From assembly GCF_006442795.2 (NCBI RefSeq), contig NZ_CP083956.1, positions 4,937,501 through 5,001,500 on the forward strand: DNA of 64,000 nucleotides, written 5' to 3'. Source of the DNA: Mesorhizobium sp. B1-1-8. Its GTDB lineage: Bacteria; Pseudomonadota; Alphaproteobacteria; Rhizobiales; Rhizobiaceae. The notes beneath the pieces were generated by a model. The model did not search any database, had not been told where the DNA came from, and saw only the letters and a list, made by a program, of their open reading frames with translations. The position numbers were made by a program, and so were the translations under genes. Shown one piece after another: positions 19,561-28,421 of the stretch (position 1 is its first letter; each line of letters opens with the position of its first letter).

Positions 19561-19605
19561 GCATGTCTTTGTCCCGAAACCGCTGCACACTTTCGGAAGA
19601 CATGC
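19561..19605. repeat. Intergenic palindrome, family 2
   Basis: GCATGTCTT at the left end pairs with AGACATGC at the right, with inner CCGAAACCGCTGCACACTTTCGG. The central part (CCGCTGCACACTTT) resembles family 1 while the outer arms differ, so the two families look like mosaic relatives. It lies upstream of the small secreted protein gene. Confidence 0.75.
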
Positions 19606-19697
19606 TTTAGCAGGGCGCCGTTGAAAAACGGCCAAAGGAAAAGGTAAGCAAACCACCAAACGGAAGCGTTAACAAAGGATTAGGGTTCTTGCTTGAC

Positions 19698-19740
19698 GCA
19701 ATTCCGGACGCAAAAACCGCCGCGCACTTTGCTGGAATGC
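19698..19740. repeat. Intergenic palindrome, family 1, copy 4
   Basis: GCAATTCCGGACG at the left and GCTGGAATGC at the right; the right arm has lost bases compared with the other copies. It lies 42 bases beyond the dxs stop, again in the common orientation relative to the upstream gene. Confidence 0.8.
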
Positions 19741-19782
19741 TTCCAAAGCCGGCAAACTGATTGAGCTAGCTCAGAGTATGAT

Positions 19783-21696
19783 TCAGGCGCGCTGCGCCTG
19801 GATGCCATGGCCGAGCGCGACGAAGACCGTGCGCACGATGCCGGCGGTGTCGAGCCCGGCATCGGCATACATCTTCTCGGGCCTGGCGTGGTCGGTGAAT
19901 TCGTCCGGCAGCACCAGCGGCCGTACCTTGAGGCCGCTTTCCAGCAACCCTTCATTGGCGAGGAAATACAGCACCTGGCTGGCGAAGCCGCCGATCGCGC
20001 CCTCTTCCACGGTCACCAGAACCTCGTGCGAGCGGGCGAGCCGCCGGATCAGATCCTCGTCGAGCGGCTTGGCGAAGCGGGCATCGACAACGGTGGTGGA
20101 AAGACCCGCCGCGCCGAGTTCCTCGGCGGCCGACAGGCAGTCCTGCAGCCGCGTGCCGAAGGAGAGCAGCGCAACCTTGGTGCCTTCCTTCAGAACACGG
20201 CCCTTGCCGATCTCCAGCACCGAGCCGCGCGCCGGCATATCGACGCCGACGCCATTTCCGCGCGGATAGCGGAAGGCAATCGGCCCTTCGTCATAACAGG
20301 CGGCGGTGCGCACCATGTGGCGAAGCTCAGCCTCGTCGGCGGCGGCCATGACGACGAAACCGGGCAGCGTCGTCAGGAAGGTGGTGTCGAAGGCGCCGCA
20401 ATGGGTGGCGCCGTCGGCGCCGACGAAACCGGCGCGGTCGATCGGGAAGCGCACCGGCAGCTTCTGGATCGCCACGTCATGGACGACCTGGTCGTAGGCG
20501 CGCTGCAGGAAGGTCGAATAGATGGCGGCGAAGGGTTTGTAGCCTTCGGTGGCGAGGCCTGCGGCGAAAGTTACCGCGTGCTGCTCGGCAATGCCGACGT
20601 CGAAGGTTCTGGCCGGGAAGACCTCGCCGAAAAGGTCGAGCCCGGTGCCGCTCGGCATGGCTGCGGTGACGGCGACGATGCGGTCGTCCTCGCGGGCTTC
20701 CTGGATCAGGCTTTCGGCAAAAACCTTGGTGTAGCTCGGCGCGTTGGCCGGCGCCTTGGCCTGGGCGCCGGTGATGACGTCGAACTTGTTGACGCCGTGA
20801 TATTTGTCGGCGGCGGCTTCCGCCGGCGCGTAGCCCTTGCCCTTCTGTGTGACGACATGGATCAGCACCGGGCCATCGGAATTGTCGCGGACGTTTCTCA
20901 GCACCGGGATCAGGTGCTCGAGATTGTGGCCGTCGATCGGGCCGATGTGATAGAAGCCGAGTTCCTCGAACAGCGTGCCGCCGGTGACATAGCCGCGCGC
21001 ATGCTCGACGGCGCGCGTGATGGCGCGATCGGCGCGCTCGCCGAGATAGGATGTCAGCTTCTTGCCGAAATCGCGCAGGCCGAGATAGGTCTTGCCGGAG
21101 GCGAGCCTGGCCAGATAGGCGCTCATGGCGCCGGTCGGCGGGGCGATCGACATGTCGTTGTCGTTGAGGATGACGATTAGGCGGGCGTCGAGGGCGCCCG
21201 CATTGTTCATCGCTTCATAGGCCATGCCGGCCGACATGGCGCCGTCGCCGATGACGGCAATGACATTGTTGCGGCCGCCGGAGAGGTCGCGGGCCATCGC
21301 CATGCCGAGGCCGGCGGAAATCGAGGTCGAGGAATGCGCGGCGCCGAACGGGTCATATTCGCTTTCGCTGCGGCGGGTGAAGCCGGAGAGGCCGCCTTCC
21401 TGGCGAAGCGTGCGGATGCGGTCGCGGCGGCCGGTCAGGATTTTATGCGGATAGGCTTGGTGGCCGACATCCCAGATCAGCCGATCTTGCGGCGTGTTGA
21501 AGACATAGTGCAGCGCAACAGTGAGCTCGACCACGCCAAGGCCGGCGCCAAGGTGGCCGCCGGTGTGCGAGACGGCATCGACCAACTCGGCGCGCAGTTC
21601 CGTGGCGAGCTGCGGCAACTCGCTTTCGTCGAGCGCCCGCAGATCCGCGGGGATGCGGATCTTGTCGAGGAGCGGCGTGTCGGGCTTTGCGTTCAC
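19783..21696 (-). CDS. dxs: 1-deoxy-D-xylulose-5-phosphate synthase
   Basis: 637 residues, the usual length. It condenses pyruvate and glyceraldehyde 3-phosphate, the thiamine diphosphate-dependent first step of the MEP pathway and also a source for thiamine and pyridoxal. Seen in order: the [16 protein letters not shown] segment, [13 protein letters not shown], the ThDP motif [28 protein letters not shown] and [15 protein letters not shown]. The start codon is GTG at 21696, giving [11 protein letters not shown]. IspH of the same pathway is at 2434. Confidence 0.97.
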   Translation of the reverse strand: MNAKPDTPLLDKIRIPADLRALDESELPQLATELRAELVDAVSHTGGHLGAGLGVVELTVALHYVFNTPQDRLIWDVGHQAYPHKILTGRRDRIRTLRQEGGLSGFTRRSESEYDPFGAAHSSTSISAGLGMAMARDLSGGRNNVIAVIGDGAMSAGMAYEAMNNAGALDARLIVILNDNDMSIAPPTGAMSAYLARLASGKTYLGLRDFGKKLTSYLGERADRAITRAVEHARGYVTGGTLFEELGFYHIGPIDGHNLEHLIPVLRNVRDNSDGPVLIHVVTQKGKGYAPAEAAADKYHGVNKFDVITGAQAKAPANAPSYTKVFAESLIQEAREDDRIVAVTAAMPSGTGLDLFGEVFPARTFDVGIAEQHAVTFAAGLATEGYKPFAAIYSTFLQRAYDQVVHDVAIQKLPVRFPIDRAGFVGADGATHCGAFDTTFLTTLPGFVVMAAADEAELRHMVRTAACYDEGPIAFRYPRGNGVGVDMPARGSVLEIGKGRVLKEGTKVALLSFGTRLQDCLSAAEELGAAGLSTTVVDARFAKPLDEDLIRRLARSHEVLVTVEEGAIGGFASQVLYFLANEGLLESGLKVRPLVLPDEFTDHARPEKMYADAGLDTAGIVRTVFVALGHGIQAQRA

Positions 21697-21796
21697 TCTG
21701 AAGCGGCCTGCTGAAAAATTAACCTTGCGCTAACCTTCATCTTGGGCATGCGCCATGATCATGCGCGAAATATGCCGCTCCAGGCCGAATGTAAAT

Positions 21797-21813
21797 GCGC
21801 GTCAGTGACGCGC
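21797..21813. terminator. Perfect hairpin downstream of the pirin gene
   Basis: GCGCGTCA-G-TGACGCGC, eight paired bases on each side of one base. It is 26-42 bases after the pirin stop on the minus strand and before dxs. There is no T-run, and the one-base loop means the paired stem must open partly. It may be a terminator, or an operator palindrome for dxs. Confidence 0.35.
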
Positions 21814-21838
21814 CCGGTGCAAGATGCCTCATCCTGCT

Positions 21839-22759
21839 CTATCTTTCGGGCAGCGGAATGAACTCCTCCTCATCACCAGGAACGATATCGAAGCGGCCTG
21901 TCTTCCATTCTTCCTTGGCCTGTTGGATGCGTTCTTTCGAGGATGAGACGAAATTCCACCAGATATAGCGCCTGGAACCCAGCGACGCGCCGCCGAACAG
22001 CATGAAATGGGCGCCCTGTTCGGACGATACGACAATCTCGTCGCCCGGCTTGAACACCAGAAGCCGCTCGGCCGGAAAACGGTCGCCGGCGATCGAAACC
22101 TCGCCTTCCAGCGTATAGATGGCGCGCTCCTCGGCATCGGCCGGGATTTTCACGCTGGCGCCCGCAGCCAGCCTGAGGTCGGCGTAGAGCGTCTCCGAGG
22201 CGCTCGCCACCGGCGAGCGCAGGCCGGAGAATTCGCCGATGACGACCCGGCCCTCGACACCCTCGGCATCGATCTCGGGCAAGCGGATCACCGATGTATT
22301 CTCGAAGACCGGAGCGATCTCCTCCTTGCCGTCTGGCAATGCCAGCCAGGTCTGCAGGCCGGACATCGACATCGGCGCGCCGCGCAATTCGTCCGGCGTG
22401 CGCTCGGAATGAACGATGCCACGGCCGGCGGTCATCAGGTTCACGTCGCCGGGCGCGATCACCATTTCGGTGCCGAGCGAGTCGCGATGCCGGATCTTGC
22501 CGTCGAAAAGATAGGTGACGGTGGAAAGCCCGATATGCGGATGCGGGCGCACGTCGATGGCATGGCCGGCGCGCAGGATGGCGGGCCCCATGCGGTCGAA
22601 GAAGATGAACGGTCCGACCAGCCGGCGCTTGGCGGTCGGCAGCGCGCGACGGACCTCAAAGCCGCCAATGTCCTTGGCATTGGGGATGACCATCAGCTCG
22701 ATCTGGTCGCAGGCGAAACCATCGCCCGGTTCAGGGTCGTTTCCCGGAAAGAAGCTCAT
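21839..22759 (-). CDS. Pirin family protein (bicupin)
   Basis: 306 residues with the pirin N-terminal cupin: metal-binding HPHIGLSTVTYLFDG and HSERTPDE, followed by the pirin C-terminal cupin domain. Bacterial pirins include quercetin dioxygenases and redox-responsive regulators, so the precise role is open. The C-terminal extension (KERIQQAKEEWKTGRF) is typical of the longer alphaproteobacterial form. It sits between DUF2277 and dxs in a minus-strand series. Confidence 0.92.
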   Translation of the reverse strand: MSFFPGNDPEPGDGFACDQIELMVIPNAKDIGGFEVRRALPTAKRRLVGPFIFFDRMGPAILRAGHAIDVRPHPHIGLSTVTYLFDGKIRHRDSLGTEMVIAPGDVNLMTAGRGIVHSERTPDELRGAPMSMSGLQTWLALPDGKEEIAPVFENTSVIRLPEIDAEGVEGRVVIGEFSGLRSPVASASETLYADLRLAAGASVKIPADAEERAIYTLEGEVSIAGDRFPAERLLVFKPGDEIVVSSEQGAHFMLFGGASLGSRRYIWWNFVSSSKERIQQAKEEWKTGRFDIVPGDEEEFIPLPER

Positions 22760-22768
22760 TCGATCCCC

Positions 22769-23035
22769 TCAGGCGAACCGCAGCGCGGATCTGGCTTTCG
22801 CCTTGGCCGCCATTTCCTCGCGGTTGCGCGGCTCTTGTGTGGTTTCCAGCGAATCGAGCAGCTCGCGCGCCGCGGCGGCGATCGCCTCCACGGCGTGATA
22901 GAAAGCATGTTCGTTGCGCTTGGATGGTTTGGTGGAACCGCTCAGCTTGCGCACGAACTGAAGTGCTGCGTCATGCACTTCGTCATTGGTCGCCGGCGGT
23001 TCGAAATTGGCCAAGGTCTTGATGTTGCGGCACAT
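22769..23035 (-). CDS. DUF2277 family protein
   Basis: 88 residues starting MCRNIKTLANFEPPAT, the diagnostic N-terminus of DUF2277, with QFVRKLSGSTKPSK in the middle. Function unknown; the short conserved N-terminal Cys-Arg-Asn pattern is common to the family. I start at the ATG at 23035; the frame is open further upstream but overlaps xseB there. It stops 9 bases before the pirin gene starts, and is probably in one transcript with xseB and pirin. Confidence 0.9.
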   Translation of the reverse strand: MCRNIKTLANFEPPATNDEVHDAALQFVRKLSGSTKPSKRNEHAFYHAVEAIAAAARELLDSLETTQEPRNREEMAAKAKARSALRFA

Positions 23036-23073
23036 AGCTTGAACTCCTGCTTCTCTGCCCCACCCGTTCCAAA

Positions 23074-23325
23074 CTATTCCGCGTCGAGCGGCTCCGTGCC
23101 AACCGGCTTGCCGTCGCGCGACAGCCTGATCTTCTCGACCTTGTCCTCGGCCGCCTTCAGCAAACGGTCGCAATGGGCCTTCAGCGCCTCGCCGCGCTCG
23201 TAGATCTTGATCGACTGGTCGAGCGGGACGTCGCCGCGCTCCAGATCATCGACGATCTTCTCCAGCGCGTCGAGCGCCTGTTCGAAGCTCATCGCCTTGA
23301 CGTCTTCATTGCCTTCGCCAGCCAT
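23074..23325 (-). CDS. xseB: Exodeoxyribonuclease VII small subunit
   Basis: 83 residues matching Xse[21 protein letters not shown], then [19 protein letters not shown], the two-helix coiled region that binds the large subunit XseA. The complex degrades single-stranded DNA. It starts 3 bases after the deacetylase-like gene stops. The xseA gene is not in this window. Confidence 0.95.
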   Translation of the reverse strand: MAGEGNEDVKAMSFEQALDALEKIVDDLERGDVPLDQSIKIYERGEALKAHCDRLLKAAEDKVEKIRLSRDGKPVGTEPLDAE

Positions 23326-23328
23326 ATC

Positions 23329-24255
23329 CTATCCCTTCATCAGCCGCCCGACATGGGCGGCGACCGAAAATGCCAGTCCCTGCAGATCGTAGCCGCCCTC
23401 CAGCAGGGAAACGAGCCGGTTGCCGCTGTGGCGTCCGGCGCGTTCCATCAGCTGGCCCGTCGCCCAGTCGAAATCCTCCTCGGTCAGGTTGATCTCGGCC
23501 AGCGGATCGCGACGGTGCGCGTCGAAACCGGCCGAAATGATGATCAGGTCGGGCGCGAACGCTTCGATCGACGGCAGCACGCGCGACAGGAACGCGTCGC
23601 GGAACGCTTCGCTGCCGGTTTGCGGCGCCAGCGGCGCGTTGACGATGTTGCCGGCGCCGGTTTCGTTTTTTGCCCCGGTGCCCGGATAAAGCGGCATCTG
23701 GTGCGTCGAGCAGTAGAGCACCGACGGGTCGTCCCAAAAAATGTCCTGCGTGCCGTTGCCGTGGTGGACATCCCAGTCGACGATGGCGACGCGCTCGGCC
23801 TGGTGCTTTTTTTGCGCGTAGCGGGCGGCAATCGCCGCAGTGTTGAAAAGGCAGAAGCCCATCGCTGTGGTCTTCTCGGCATGGTGGCCGGGTGGACGCG
23901 CGGCAACGAAGGCATTGGCGGCGCGGCCCTCGAAAACGTCGTCGACGGCGGCGTTGGCGGCGCCGATCGCCGTCACCGCCGCTTGCCAGCTCTTCGGGCT
24001 GGCAGTGGTGTCGGCATCGATGCGGGCGAGCCCGGTTTCGGGGATCGCGGCGCGCACGCGCTCGACGAAATCCTCAGGATGCGCGTAGAGGATGGTCGCC
24101 TCGTCGCCCTCCGGCGCCTGGACGCGGTCTAGGGCTGAAAACGCCTCGTCGTCCAGCACGCGTTCGATGGCGCGCAGACGGTCGGGCCGCTCGGGATGGC
24201 CGGGCGGCGTGATGTGTTCGAGGAAGACCGGATGGGTGTAGAGACGGGTAGCCAT
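23329..24255 (-). CDS. Histone deacetylase family hydrolase
   Basis: 308 residues with the arginase/deacetylase zinc site: RPPGHHAEK, then DWDVHHGNGTQDIFW, SAGFDAHRRDPLAE and LEGGYD near the C-terminus. Bacterial relatives deacetylate acetylpolyamines or other small acetylated amines; the natural substrate here is not predictable. The N-terminal HPVFLEHITPPGHPERPDRL is the class II-like form. Order with xseB, dxs and tlyA is a common alphaproteobacterial arrangement. Confidence 0.93.
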   Translation of the reverse strand: MATRLYTHPVFLEHITPPGHPERPDRLRAIERVLDDEAFSALDRVQAPEGDEATILYAHPEDFVERVRAAIPETGLARIDADTTASPKSWQAAVTAIGAANAAVDDVFEGRAANAFVAARPPGHHAEKTTAMGFCLFNTAAIAARYAQKKHQAERVAIVDWDVHHGNGTQDIFWDDPSVLYCSTHQMPLYPGTGAKNETGAGNIVNAPLAPQTGSEAFRDAFLSRVLPSIEAFAPDLIIISAGFDAHRRDPLAEINLTEEDFDWATGQLMERAGRHSGNRLVSLLEGGYDLQGLAFSVAAHVGRLMKG

Positions 24256-24380
24256 TGCCCTAATCTAGGCACCTACGACCGGAATGACCATGTTTCGAAT
24301 TCCAATGGCTGGGGAAATCGCGCCTTGCCGTGTCGCCGGCGGCATTGGCGTCGCGCTGCGTTCGCGATAAGGTCCCGCCG

Positions 24381-24535
24381 CTGCCTGGTGCCCGCGACGC
24401 GGGAGAATCGGGAACACGGTTGAATTCCGTGGCGTGCCCAACGCTGTGAGGGGGACCGCGCCGGCAAAAGCCACTGTCGATGACGGGAAGGCGCCGGACG
24501 CGGGTCGATCCCGAGCCAGAAGACCGGCCCGGCAG
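24381..24535 (+). promoter_or_regulatory. Cobalamin (B12) riboswitch upstream of bluB
   Basis: The closing helix CTGCC (24381-24385) pairs with GGCAG (24531-24535). Inside are the family-defining pieces in order: GGTGCCC at the 5' side, GGGAGAATCGGGAA, the B12-box-type core GCCACTGTCGATGACGGGAAG (split here at 24469-24490) and GAGCCAGAAGACC at 24512-24524. It binds adenosylcobalamin and would shut off bluB when B12 is plentiful. The remainder of the 334-base gap (24256-24380) holds nothing else I recognise, though it must contain the promoter. Confidence 0.95.
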
Positions 24536-24589
24536 ACATGGTCGTCCGCATGGTCAGGCGGAGGACTGCTTATCGCAAGGGGACAAGCG

Positions 24590-25327
24590 ATGACGGTACC
24601 AGCAACCGCCGCGGGCGGCGAAGACTTTGACCAATTGGGGCGCGACGCCGTCTACCGGGCGATGTTCACCAGGCGCGACGTGCGCAGCCACTTCGTGTCG
24701 GACGATCTCGATGACCGGGTGCTGGCGCGGCTGCTTACGGCCGCTCATCACGCGCCGTCGGTCGGCTACATGCAGCCGTGGAATTTCATCGTTATCCGCG
24801 ATGCGGAACGGCGGCGGCAGGTGCGCGATTTGTTTCTCGCCGCCCGCGAACAGGAATTGCCGGCCATGGAAGAAGAGCGGCGGGCGCTCTACCGCAAGCT
24901 GAAGCTCGAAGGCATCTGCGAAAGCGCGCTGAACCTGTGCATCACCTGCGACCGGCAGCGCTCGCAAAACTCGCCGCTCGGGCGCTGGCACAATCCGGAG
25001 ATGGACCTCTACAGCACCGTCTGTGCCGTGCAGAATTTCTGGCTGGCCGCGCGGGCCGAGGGCGTCGGCGTCGGCTGGGTCAGCATCATCGAAACGCAAG
25101 CGCTGAAGCGGCTGCTGTCGATCCCCGAGCACGTGACGCCGATCGCCTATCTGTGCGTCGGCCGCGTCTCGGAATTCGCGCCGAAACCGGATCTCGAAGC
25201 GCATGGCTGGGGCCGTCGGCTGCCGCTGCCAGAGCTGGTGATGAGCGAGATTTTCTGCGGCGCCGGCGAGGCGCCGCTCAAATCGGCGATAGTGAGGCTC
25301 GGCGCGGAAGACCGGCGGAAGCCATGA
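24590..25327 (+). CDS. bluB: 5,6-dimethylbenzimidazole synthase
   Basis: 245 residues in the nitroreductase fold. BluB cleaves reduced flavin mononucleotide with oxygen to make dimethylbenzimidazole, the lower ligand of B12. Seen: MFTRRDVRSHF near the N-terminus (flavin contacts), HHAPSVGYMQPWNF, and a GVGVGWVSI segment near residue 160, as in the family. The ATG at 24590 has AAGGGGA seven bases before it; the frame is open to 24434 but that part is inside the riboswitch leader. The stop abuts that of the next gene (TGATCA). Confidence 0.95.
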   Translation: MTVPATAAGGEDFDQLGRDAVYRAMFTRRDVRSHFVSDDLDDRVLARLLTAAHHAPSVGYMQPWNFIVIRDAERRRQVRDLFLAAREQELPAMEEERRALYRKLKLEGICESALNLCITCDRQRSQNSPLGRWHNPEMDLYSTVCAVQNFWLAARAEGVGVGWVSIIETQALKRLLSIPEHVTPIAYLCVGRVSEFAPKPDLEAHGWGRRLPLPELVMSEIFCGAGEAPLKSAIVRLGAEDRRKP

Positions 25328-26311
25328 TCAGACTGCGGTGCTCGGCGCCTCCCAGCGCGAGCCGCGGAAGGAGGCAAGCGCCCTGTCCTTGAGCTCGCGG
25401 AATTTCGACGAGGTTTCGACCAGCCGCCGGTCCCATTCGGGATTGGGAACCTGGCCCTCGATGGTTGCGAAATAGACCTGCATCAGCGAAACGATGGCGA
25501 ATGGCTCGATGAAGGCCGCCTTGAAGGCCCACGCAAAGACGATGGCGAGCACGAAGGCCCAGCCGGCAAGCTGTCCCGGCATGACCCACAGGATGGCGGC
25601 GGCCGGCGCCAGCATCAAAAGGAAAATGAGGAAGGACACGCCCCACATGATCGCCGCCAGCCAGACCGCGTTCTTGACCATGATCTTGCCGTTCTGGGCG
25701 TAAAGCACGACGCCTTGCCTGGCAGTCTCGAAAGGCGTGCTCGAATTGATGCGGATGTTGTAGCCGAGGATGATCTCGTCGACATAGGTCAGCGACAGGC
25801 GGATGACGGTGTTGACGAAGCTGACGAGGCCGCTAAGGCCGGGAATGGGCAGGAAGGCGGCGATGCCGGCGGTCAGGCCGGTGATGGCGCGGATGGCGCC
25901 GTTGACCAGCGTATCGACGACAAAAAGGATATTGGCCTCGGCGAAACGCTGGGCGACCACTTCCCTGGCATAGGCGATCTGGCCCTGCCCGTCGGGAACG
26001 TCATGGCCGTCGATGAGATGGACCATGACCGCGATGTGCCCGGCCTTGACGATGTAGAGGATGTATCCGCGGATCCAGTACATAGCGACCGCGACGACGC
26101 CGAAGCCGACCACGCCGCCCCAGAGCGCGAAGGAGAGCGGACCGTCGGGATCGGTCGAGATGTGGCCGACGCCATAGCCGACGCTGGCGCCGGTGCCGGT
26201 CGCCATGATGAAAGCCAGCGTGATGCCGAAATAGACGATCATGCGAAAGACGATGAAAGGCCATGTCCTCATCATGATGGACACCGACCTGCCGATGCTG
26301 AAGTCCCACAT
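25328..26311 (-). CDS. Integral membrane protein of unknown function
   Basis: 327 residues with about six to eight hydrophobic segments (around residues 18-40, 62-85, 125-150, 155-175, 220-245 and 250-275) and a charged C-terminus (EWDRRLVETSSKFRELKDRA). I recognise no named family. The length and topology would suit a channel-like or assembly protein, but nothing in the sequence fixes a role. It converges on bluB, with stop codons directly abutting. Confidence 0.8.
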   Translation of the reverse strand: MWDFSIGRSVSIMMRTWPFIVFRMIVYFGITLAFIMATGTGASVGYGVGHISTDPDGPLSFALWGGVVGFGVVAVAMYWIRGYILYIVKAGHIAVMVHLIDGHDVPDGQGQIAYAREVVAQRFAEANILFVVDTLVNGAIRAITGLTAGIAAFLPIPGLSGLVSFVNTVIRLSLTYVDEIILGYNIRINSSTPFETARQGVVLYAQNGKIMVKNAVWLAAIMWGVSFLIFLLMLAPAAAILWVMPGQLAGWAFVLAIVFAWAFKAAFIEPFAIVSLMQVYFATIEGQVPNPEWDRRLVETSSKFRELKDRALASFRGSRWEAPSTAV

Positions 26312-26421
26312 GGCCCGACCCCTGCCTTAAGATGGCGCGAGAGGATGCGCCCACGCACGAGATTGTCAACGCGGCAGCGGCGTGCCGGCCCAAAAACCGG
26401 TGCACAAGCCGGCGGGTGTGG

Positions 26422-27030
26422 TTACCCGGTCGTTTGCTTTGGCTTCTTGAGCAACCCTTCGAGCAGCTGCTTGAATGCTGCTATCGCCTTCTTCGACGTC
26501 GCTTCAGGGTCCTTGGAATTGGCGATGCGCTGCGAGGCCTGGCTGCTGGCGCCGTTGATCAGCCGCGCCGCGGTTTCGGGATCGAGATCGGGCACGACGA
26601 CGCCCTCTTGCTGCAAGGCCGTCAGGTGCTCGGTCATTGAAGCGACGCAGGCATTAGCGTTCGCCCATTGTGCCGGGTCGCCGAGGACGGCCGGGCCGTC
26701 GCGGAACATGATGCGCTGGATCTCCGGCTCCAGCGCCATCTCGATATAGGTGGTGCACTCGTCGACGAAGTGCTGCCAGCGGGTTGGCGCCCGTGACGCT
26801 ACCTCGTTCACGCGCGCTGCCATCTCACCGTCGATCTCCGCGATCACCGCCTGCAACAGGCCCTTCTTGTCGCCGAAATGATGGTAGAGCGCACCGCGCG
26901 TCAGGCCGGCCGAAGCAGTAAAATCGTCCATCGAAGCGTCTGCATAGCCGATCGTGCCGAAGGCATGGCGGGCTGCGGCGATCAGCTTGGCGCGCGTCTC
27001 GGCGATCATCTCCTTGCGGGGTTTGTGCAT
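26422..27030 (-). CDS. TetR family transcriptional regulator
   Basis: 202 residues: N-terminal helix-turn-helix (about residues 10-57) with TRAKLIAAARHAF and the recognition part TRGALYHHFGDKKGL, then a ligand-binding C-terminal domain. I start at the ATG at 27030 (MHKPRKEM); earlier in-frame codons lie inside the operator region. It is divergent from the MFS gene, with three matching 15-bp palindromes between them. Very likely a repressor of itself and of the exporter. Confidence 0.93.
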   Translation of the reverse strand: MHKPRKEMIAETRAKLIAAARHAFGTIGYADASMDDFTASAGLTRGALYHHFGDKKGLLQAVIAEIDGEMAARVNEVASRAPTRWQHFVDECTTYIEMALEPEIQRIMFRDGPAVLGDPAQWANANACVASMTEHLTALQQEGVVVPDLDPETAARLINGASSQASQRIANSKDPEATSKKAIAAFKQLLEGLLKKPKQTTG

Positions 27031-27048
27031 GGCTTCTGGACCTATCCA

Positions 27049-27063
27049 CATACGCTCCGTATG
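27049..27063. promoter_or_regulatory. TetR operator-like palindrome, copy 1
   Basis: CATACGCTCCGTATG, an inverted repeat CATACG/CGTATG around three bases. It is 19 bases upstream of the TetR start codon. Confidence 0.8.
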
Positions 27064-27071
27064 CCAATTGA

Positions 27072-27086
27072 CATACGCTACGTATG
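27072..27086. promoter_or_regulatory. TetR operator-like palindrome, copy 2
   Basis: CATACGCTACGTATG, the same half-sites as copy 1, with centres 23 bp apart. Confidence 0.8.
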
Positions 27087-27100
27087 AACTATCTGACACT

Positions 27101-27115
27101 CATACGCCGCGTATG
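27101..27115. promoter_or_regulatory. TetR operator-like palindrome, copy 3
   Basis: CATACGCCGCGTATG, the same half-sites, 29 bp centre to centre from copy 2 and 36 bases before the MFS start. Together the three sites would cover both divergent promoters. Confidence 0.8.
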
Positions 27116-27151
27116 TAATTGCCTGCCTTCCCCTTGTCGAGGAACAAGACG

Positions 27152-28372
27152 ATGCGAAACCCCTATTTGGAAATCTTTCGGGCTCCCGGCACCAAGGGTT
27201 TTGCCGCGGCTGCCTTTATCGCCCGGCTGCCGATCGCCATGGCGCCGATCGGCATCGTGGCGATGCTGGCACAGACGCATGGCGAATACTGGCTGGCCGG
27301 AGCCGTCTCGGCGACCTATGCGCTGGTCAACGCCTTTCTGTCCCCGCAGATATCGAGACTGGTGGACCGGCTCGGCCAGACACGAGTGGCCATGCCGGCA
27401 ACCTTCATTTCCGTGCTTTTCTTCGCAACACTGATCGTAGCTGCCAATCAGCATTGGCCGATATGGACATTGTTCTTGTCGGCACTGCTTGCCGCCGCAA
27501 TGCCGAGCATCCCGGCGCTGGTGCGGGCGCGCTGGACCGAGATTTTCCGCGATCGGCCAGAGCTCAACACCGCCTTCGCCTTTGAATCCGCGGCCGACGA
27601 GCTGGTTTATGTCGCCGGTGCGTCGCTGTCGGTGGGCTTAAGCGCTGCGCTGTTCCCGGAAGCCGGCGTGCTGGTGAGCACCCTGCTGCTCGCCTTCGGC
27701 TCGGCTGCGTTCCTGCTTCAGCGTTCGACGGAGCCGCCGGTGCGTCCGGCGGCGGATGGCGCGGCCGGATCGGCGATCCGCCTTAGGCCGGTGCAGATCA
27801 TCACTTTCGCTCTGATCTTCATCGGCGCGACCTTCGCGACGACGGAAGTGACCACGGTTGCCATCACCAAAGAGCTCGGCCAGCCCGAGGCGGCCAGTCT
27901 GGTCATCGGCGTCTATGCGCTGGGATCCTTTGTGCTCGGCATCATCATCGGCGCGCTCAATCTGACAATGCCGCTGCAACGGCAACTGGCGATTGCCGTC
28001 GCCGTCATCGCGCTCACCACGCTGCCGCTGCTGTTTGCCGACACCGTACCGTTGCTGGCGCTAGCCGTCTTCGTCAGCGGTTTCGCCATCTCGCCGACCT
28101 TCATCACCGCCTTCGGCCTGATCGAGCGTCATGTGCCGGCGGCGATGCTGACGGAAGGCGTCACCTGGGTGACGACCGGGATCGGCATCGGCATGGCGCT
28201 GGGCTCCTTCGCTGCCGGCGCGGTGGTCGACGCGTTCGGCCCGCAGAGCGGATTCTGGGTATCGGTGGCGGCGGGCGCGATTGCGCTCGGCACAGTGCTC
28301 GCCGGCCAATGCCGGCTGGCAACGGAGGATTGCGACGTGGATCGGGGCGAGGCGGTGGTCCCGGCGGAGTGA
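27152..28372 (+). CDS. MFS family transporter
   Basis: 406 residues with about twelve hydrophobic segments and the MFS signature SRLVDRLGQTRVAM between helices 2 and 3. The N-terminal RAPGTKGFAAAAFIARLP is typical of a small-molecule exporter clade. The ATG at 27152 has GAGGA eight bases upstream; an ATG-like start at 27119 is in frame but lies in the operator region. Control by the divergent TetR protein suggests a drug or metabolite efflux role; the substrate is unknown. Confidence 0.9.
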   Translation: MRNPYLEIFRAPGTKGFAAAAFIARLPIAMAPIGIVAMLAQTHGEYWLAGAVSATYALVNAFLSPQISRLVDRLGQTRVAMPATFISVLFFATLIVAANQHWPIWTLFLSALLAAAMPSIPALVRARWTEIFRDRPELNTAFAFESAADELVYVAGASLSVGLSAALFPEAGVLVSTLLLAFGSAAFLLQRSTEPPVRPAADGAAGSAIRLRPVQIITFALIFIGATFATTEVTTVAITKELGQPEAASLVIGVYALGSFVLGIIIGALNLTMPLQRQLAIAVAVIALTTLPLLFADTVPLLALAVFVSGFAISPTFITAFGLIERHVPAAMLTEGVTWVTTGIGIGMALGSFAAGAVVDAFGPQSGFWVSVAAGAIALGTVLAGQCRLATEDCDVDRGEAVVPAE

Positions 28373-28421
28373 CGGTTATTCGGTCACAGACGTTGGCAGT
28401 TAGCCGAGGGCTCCTCGACAT

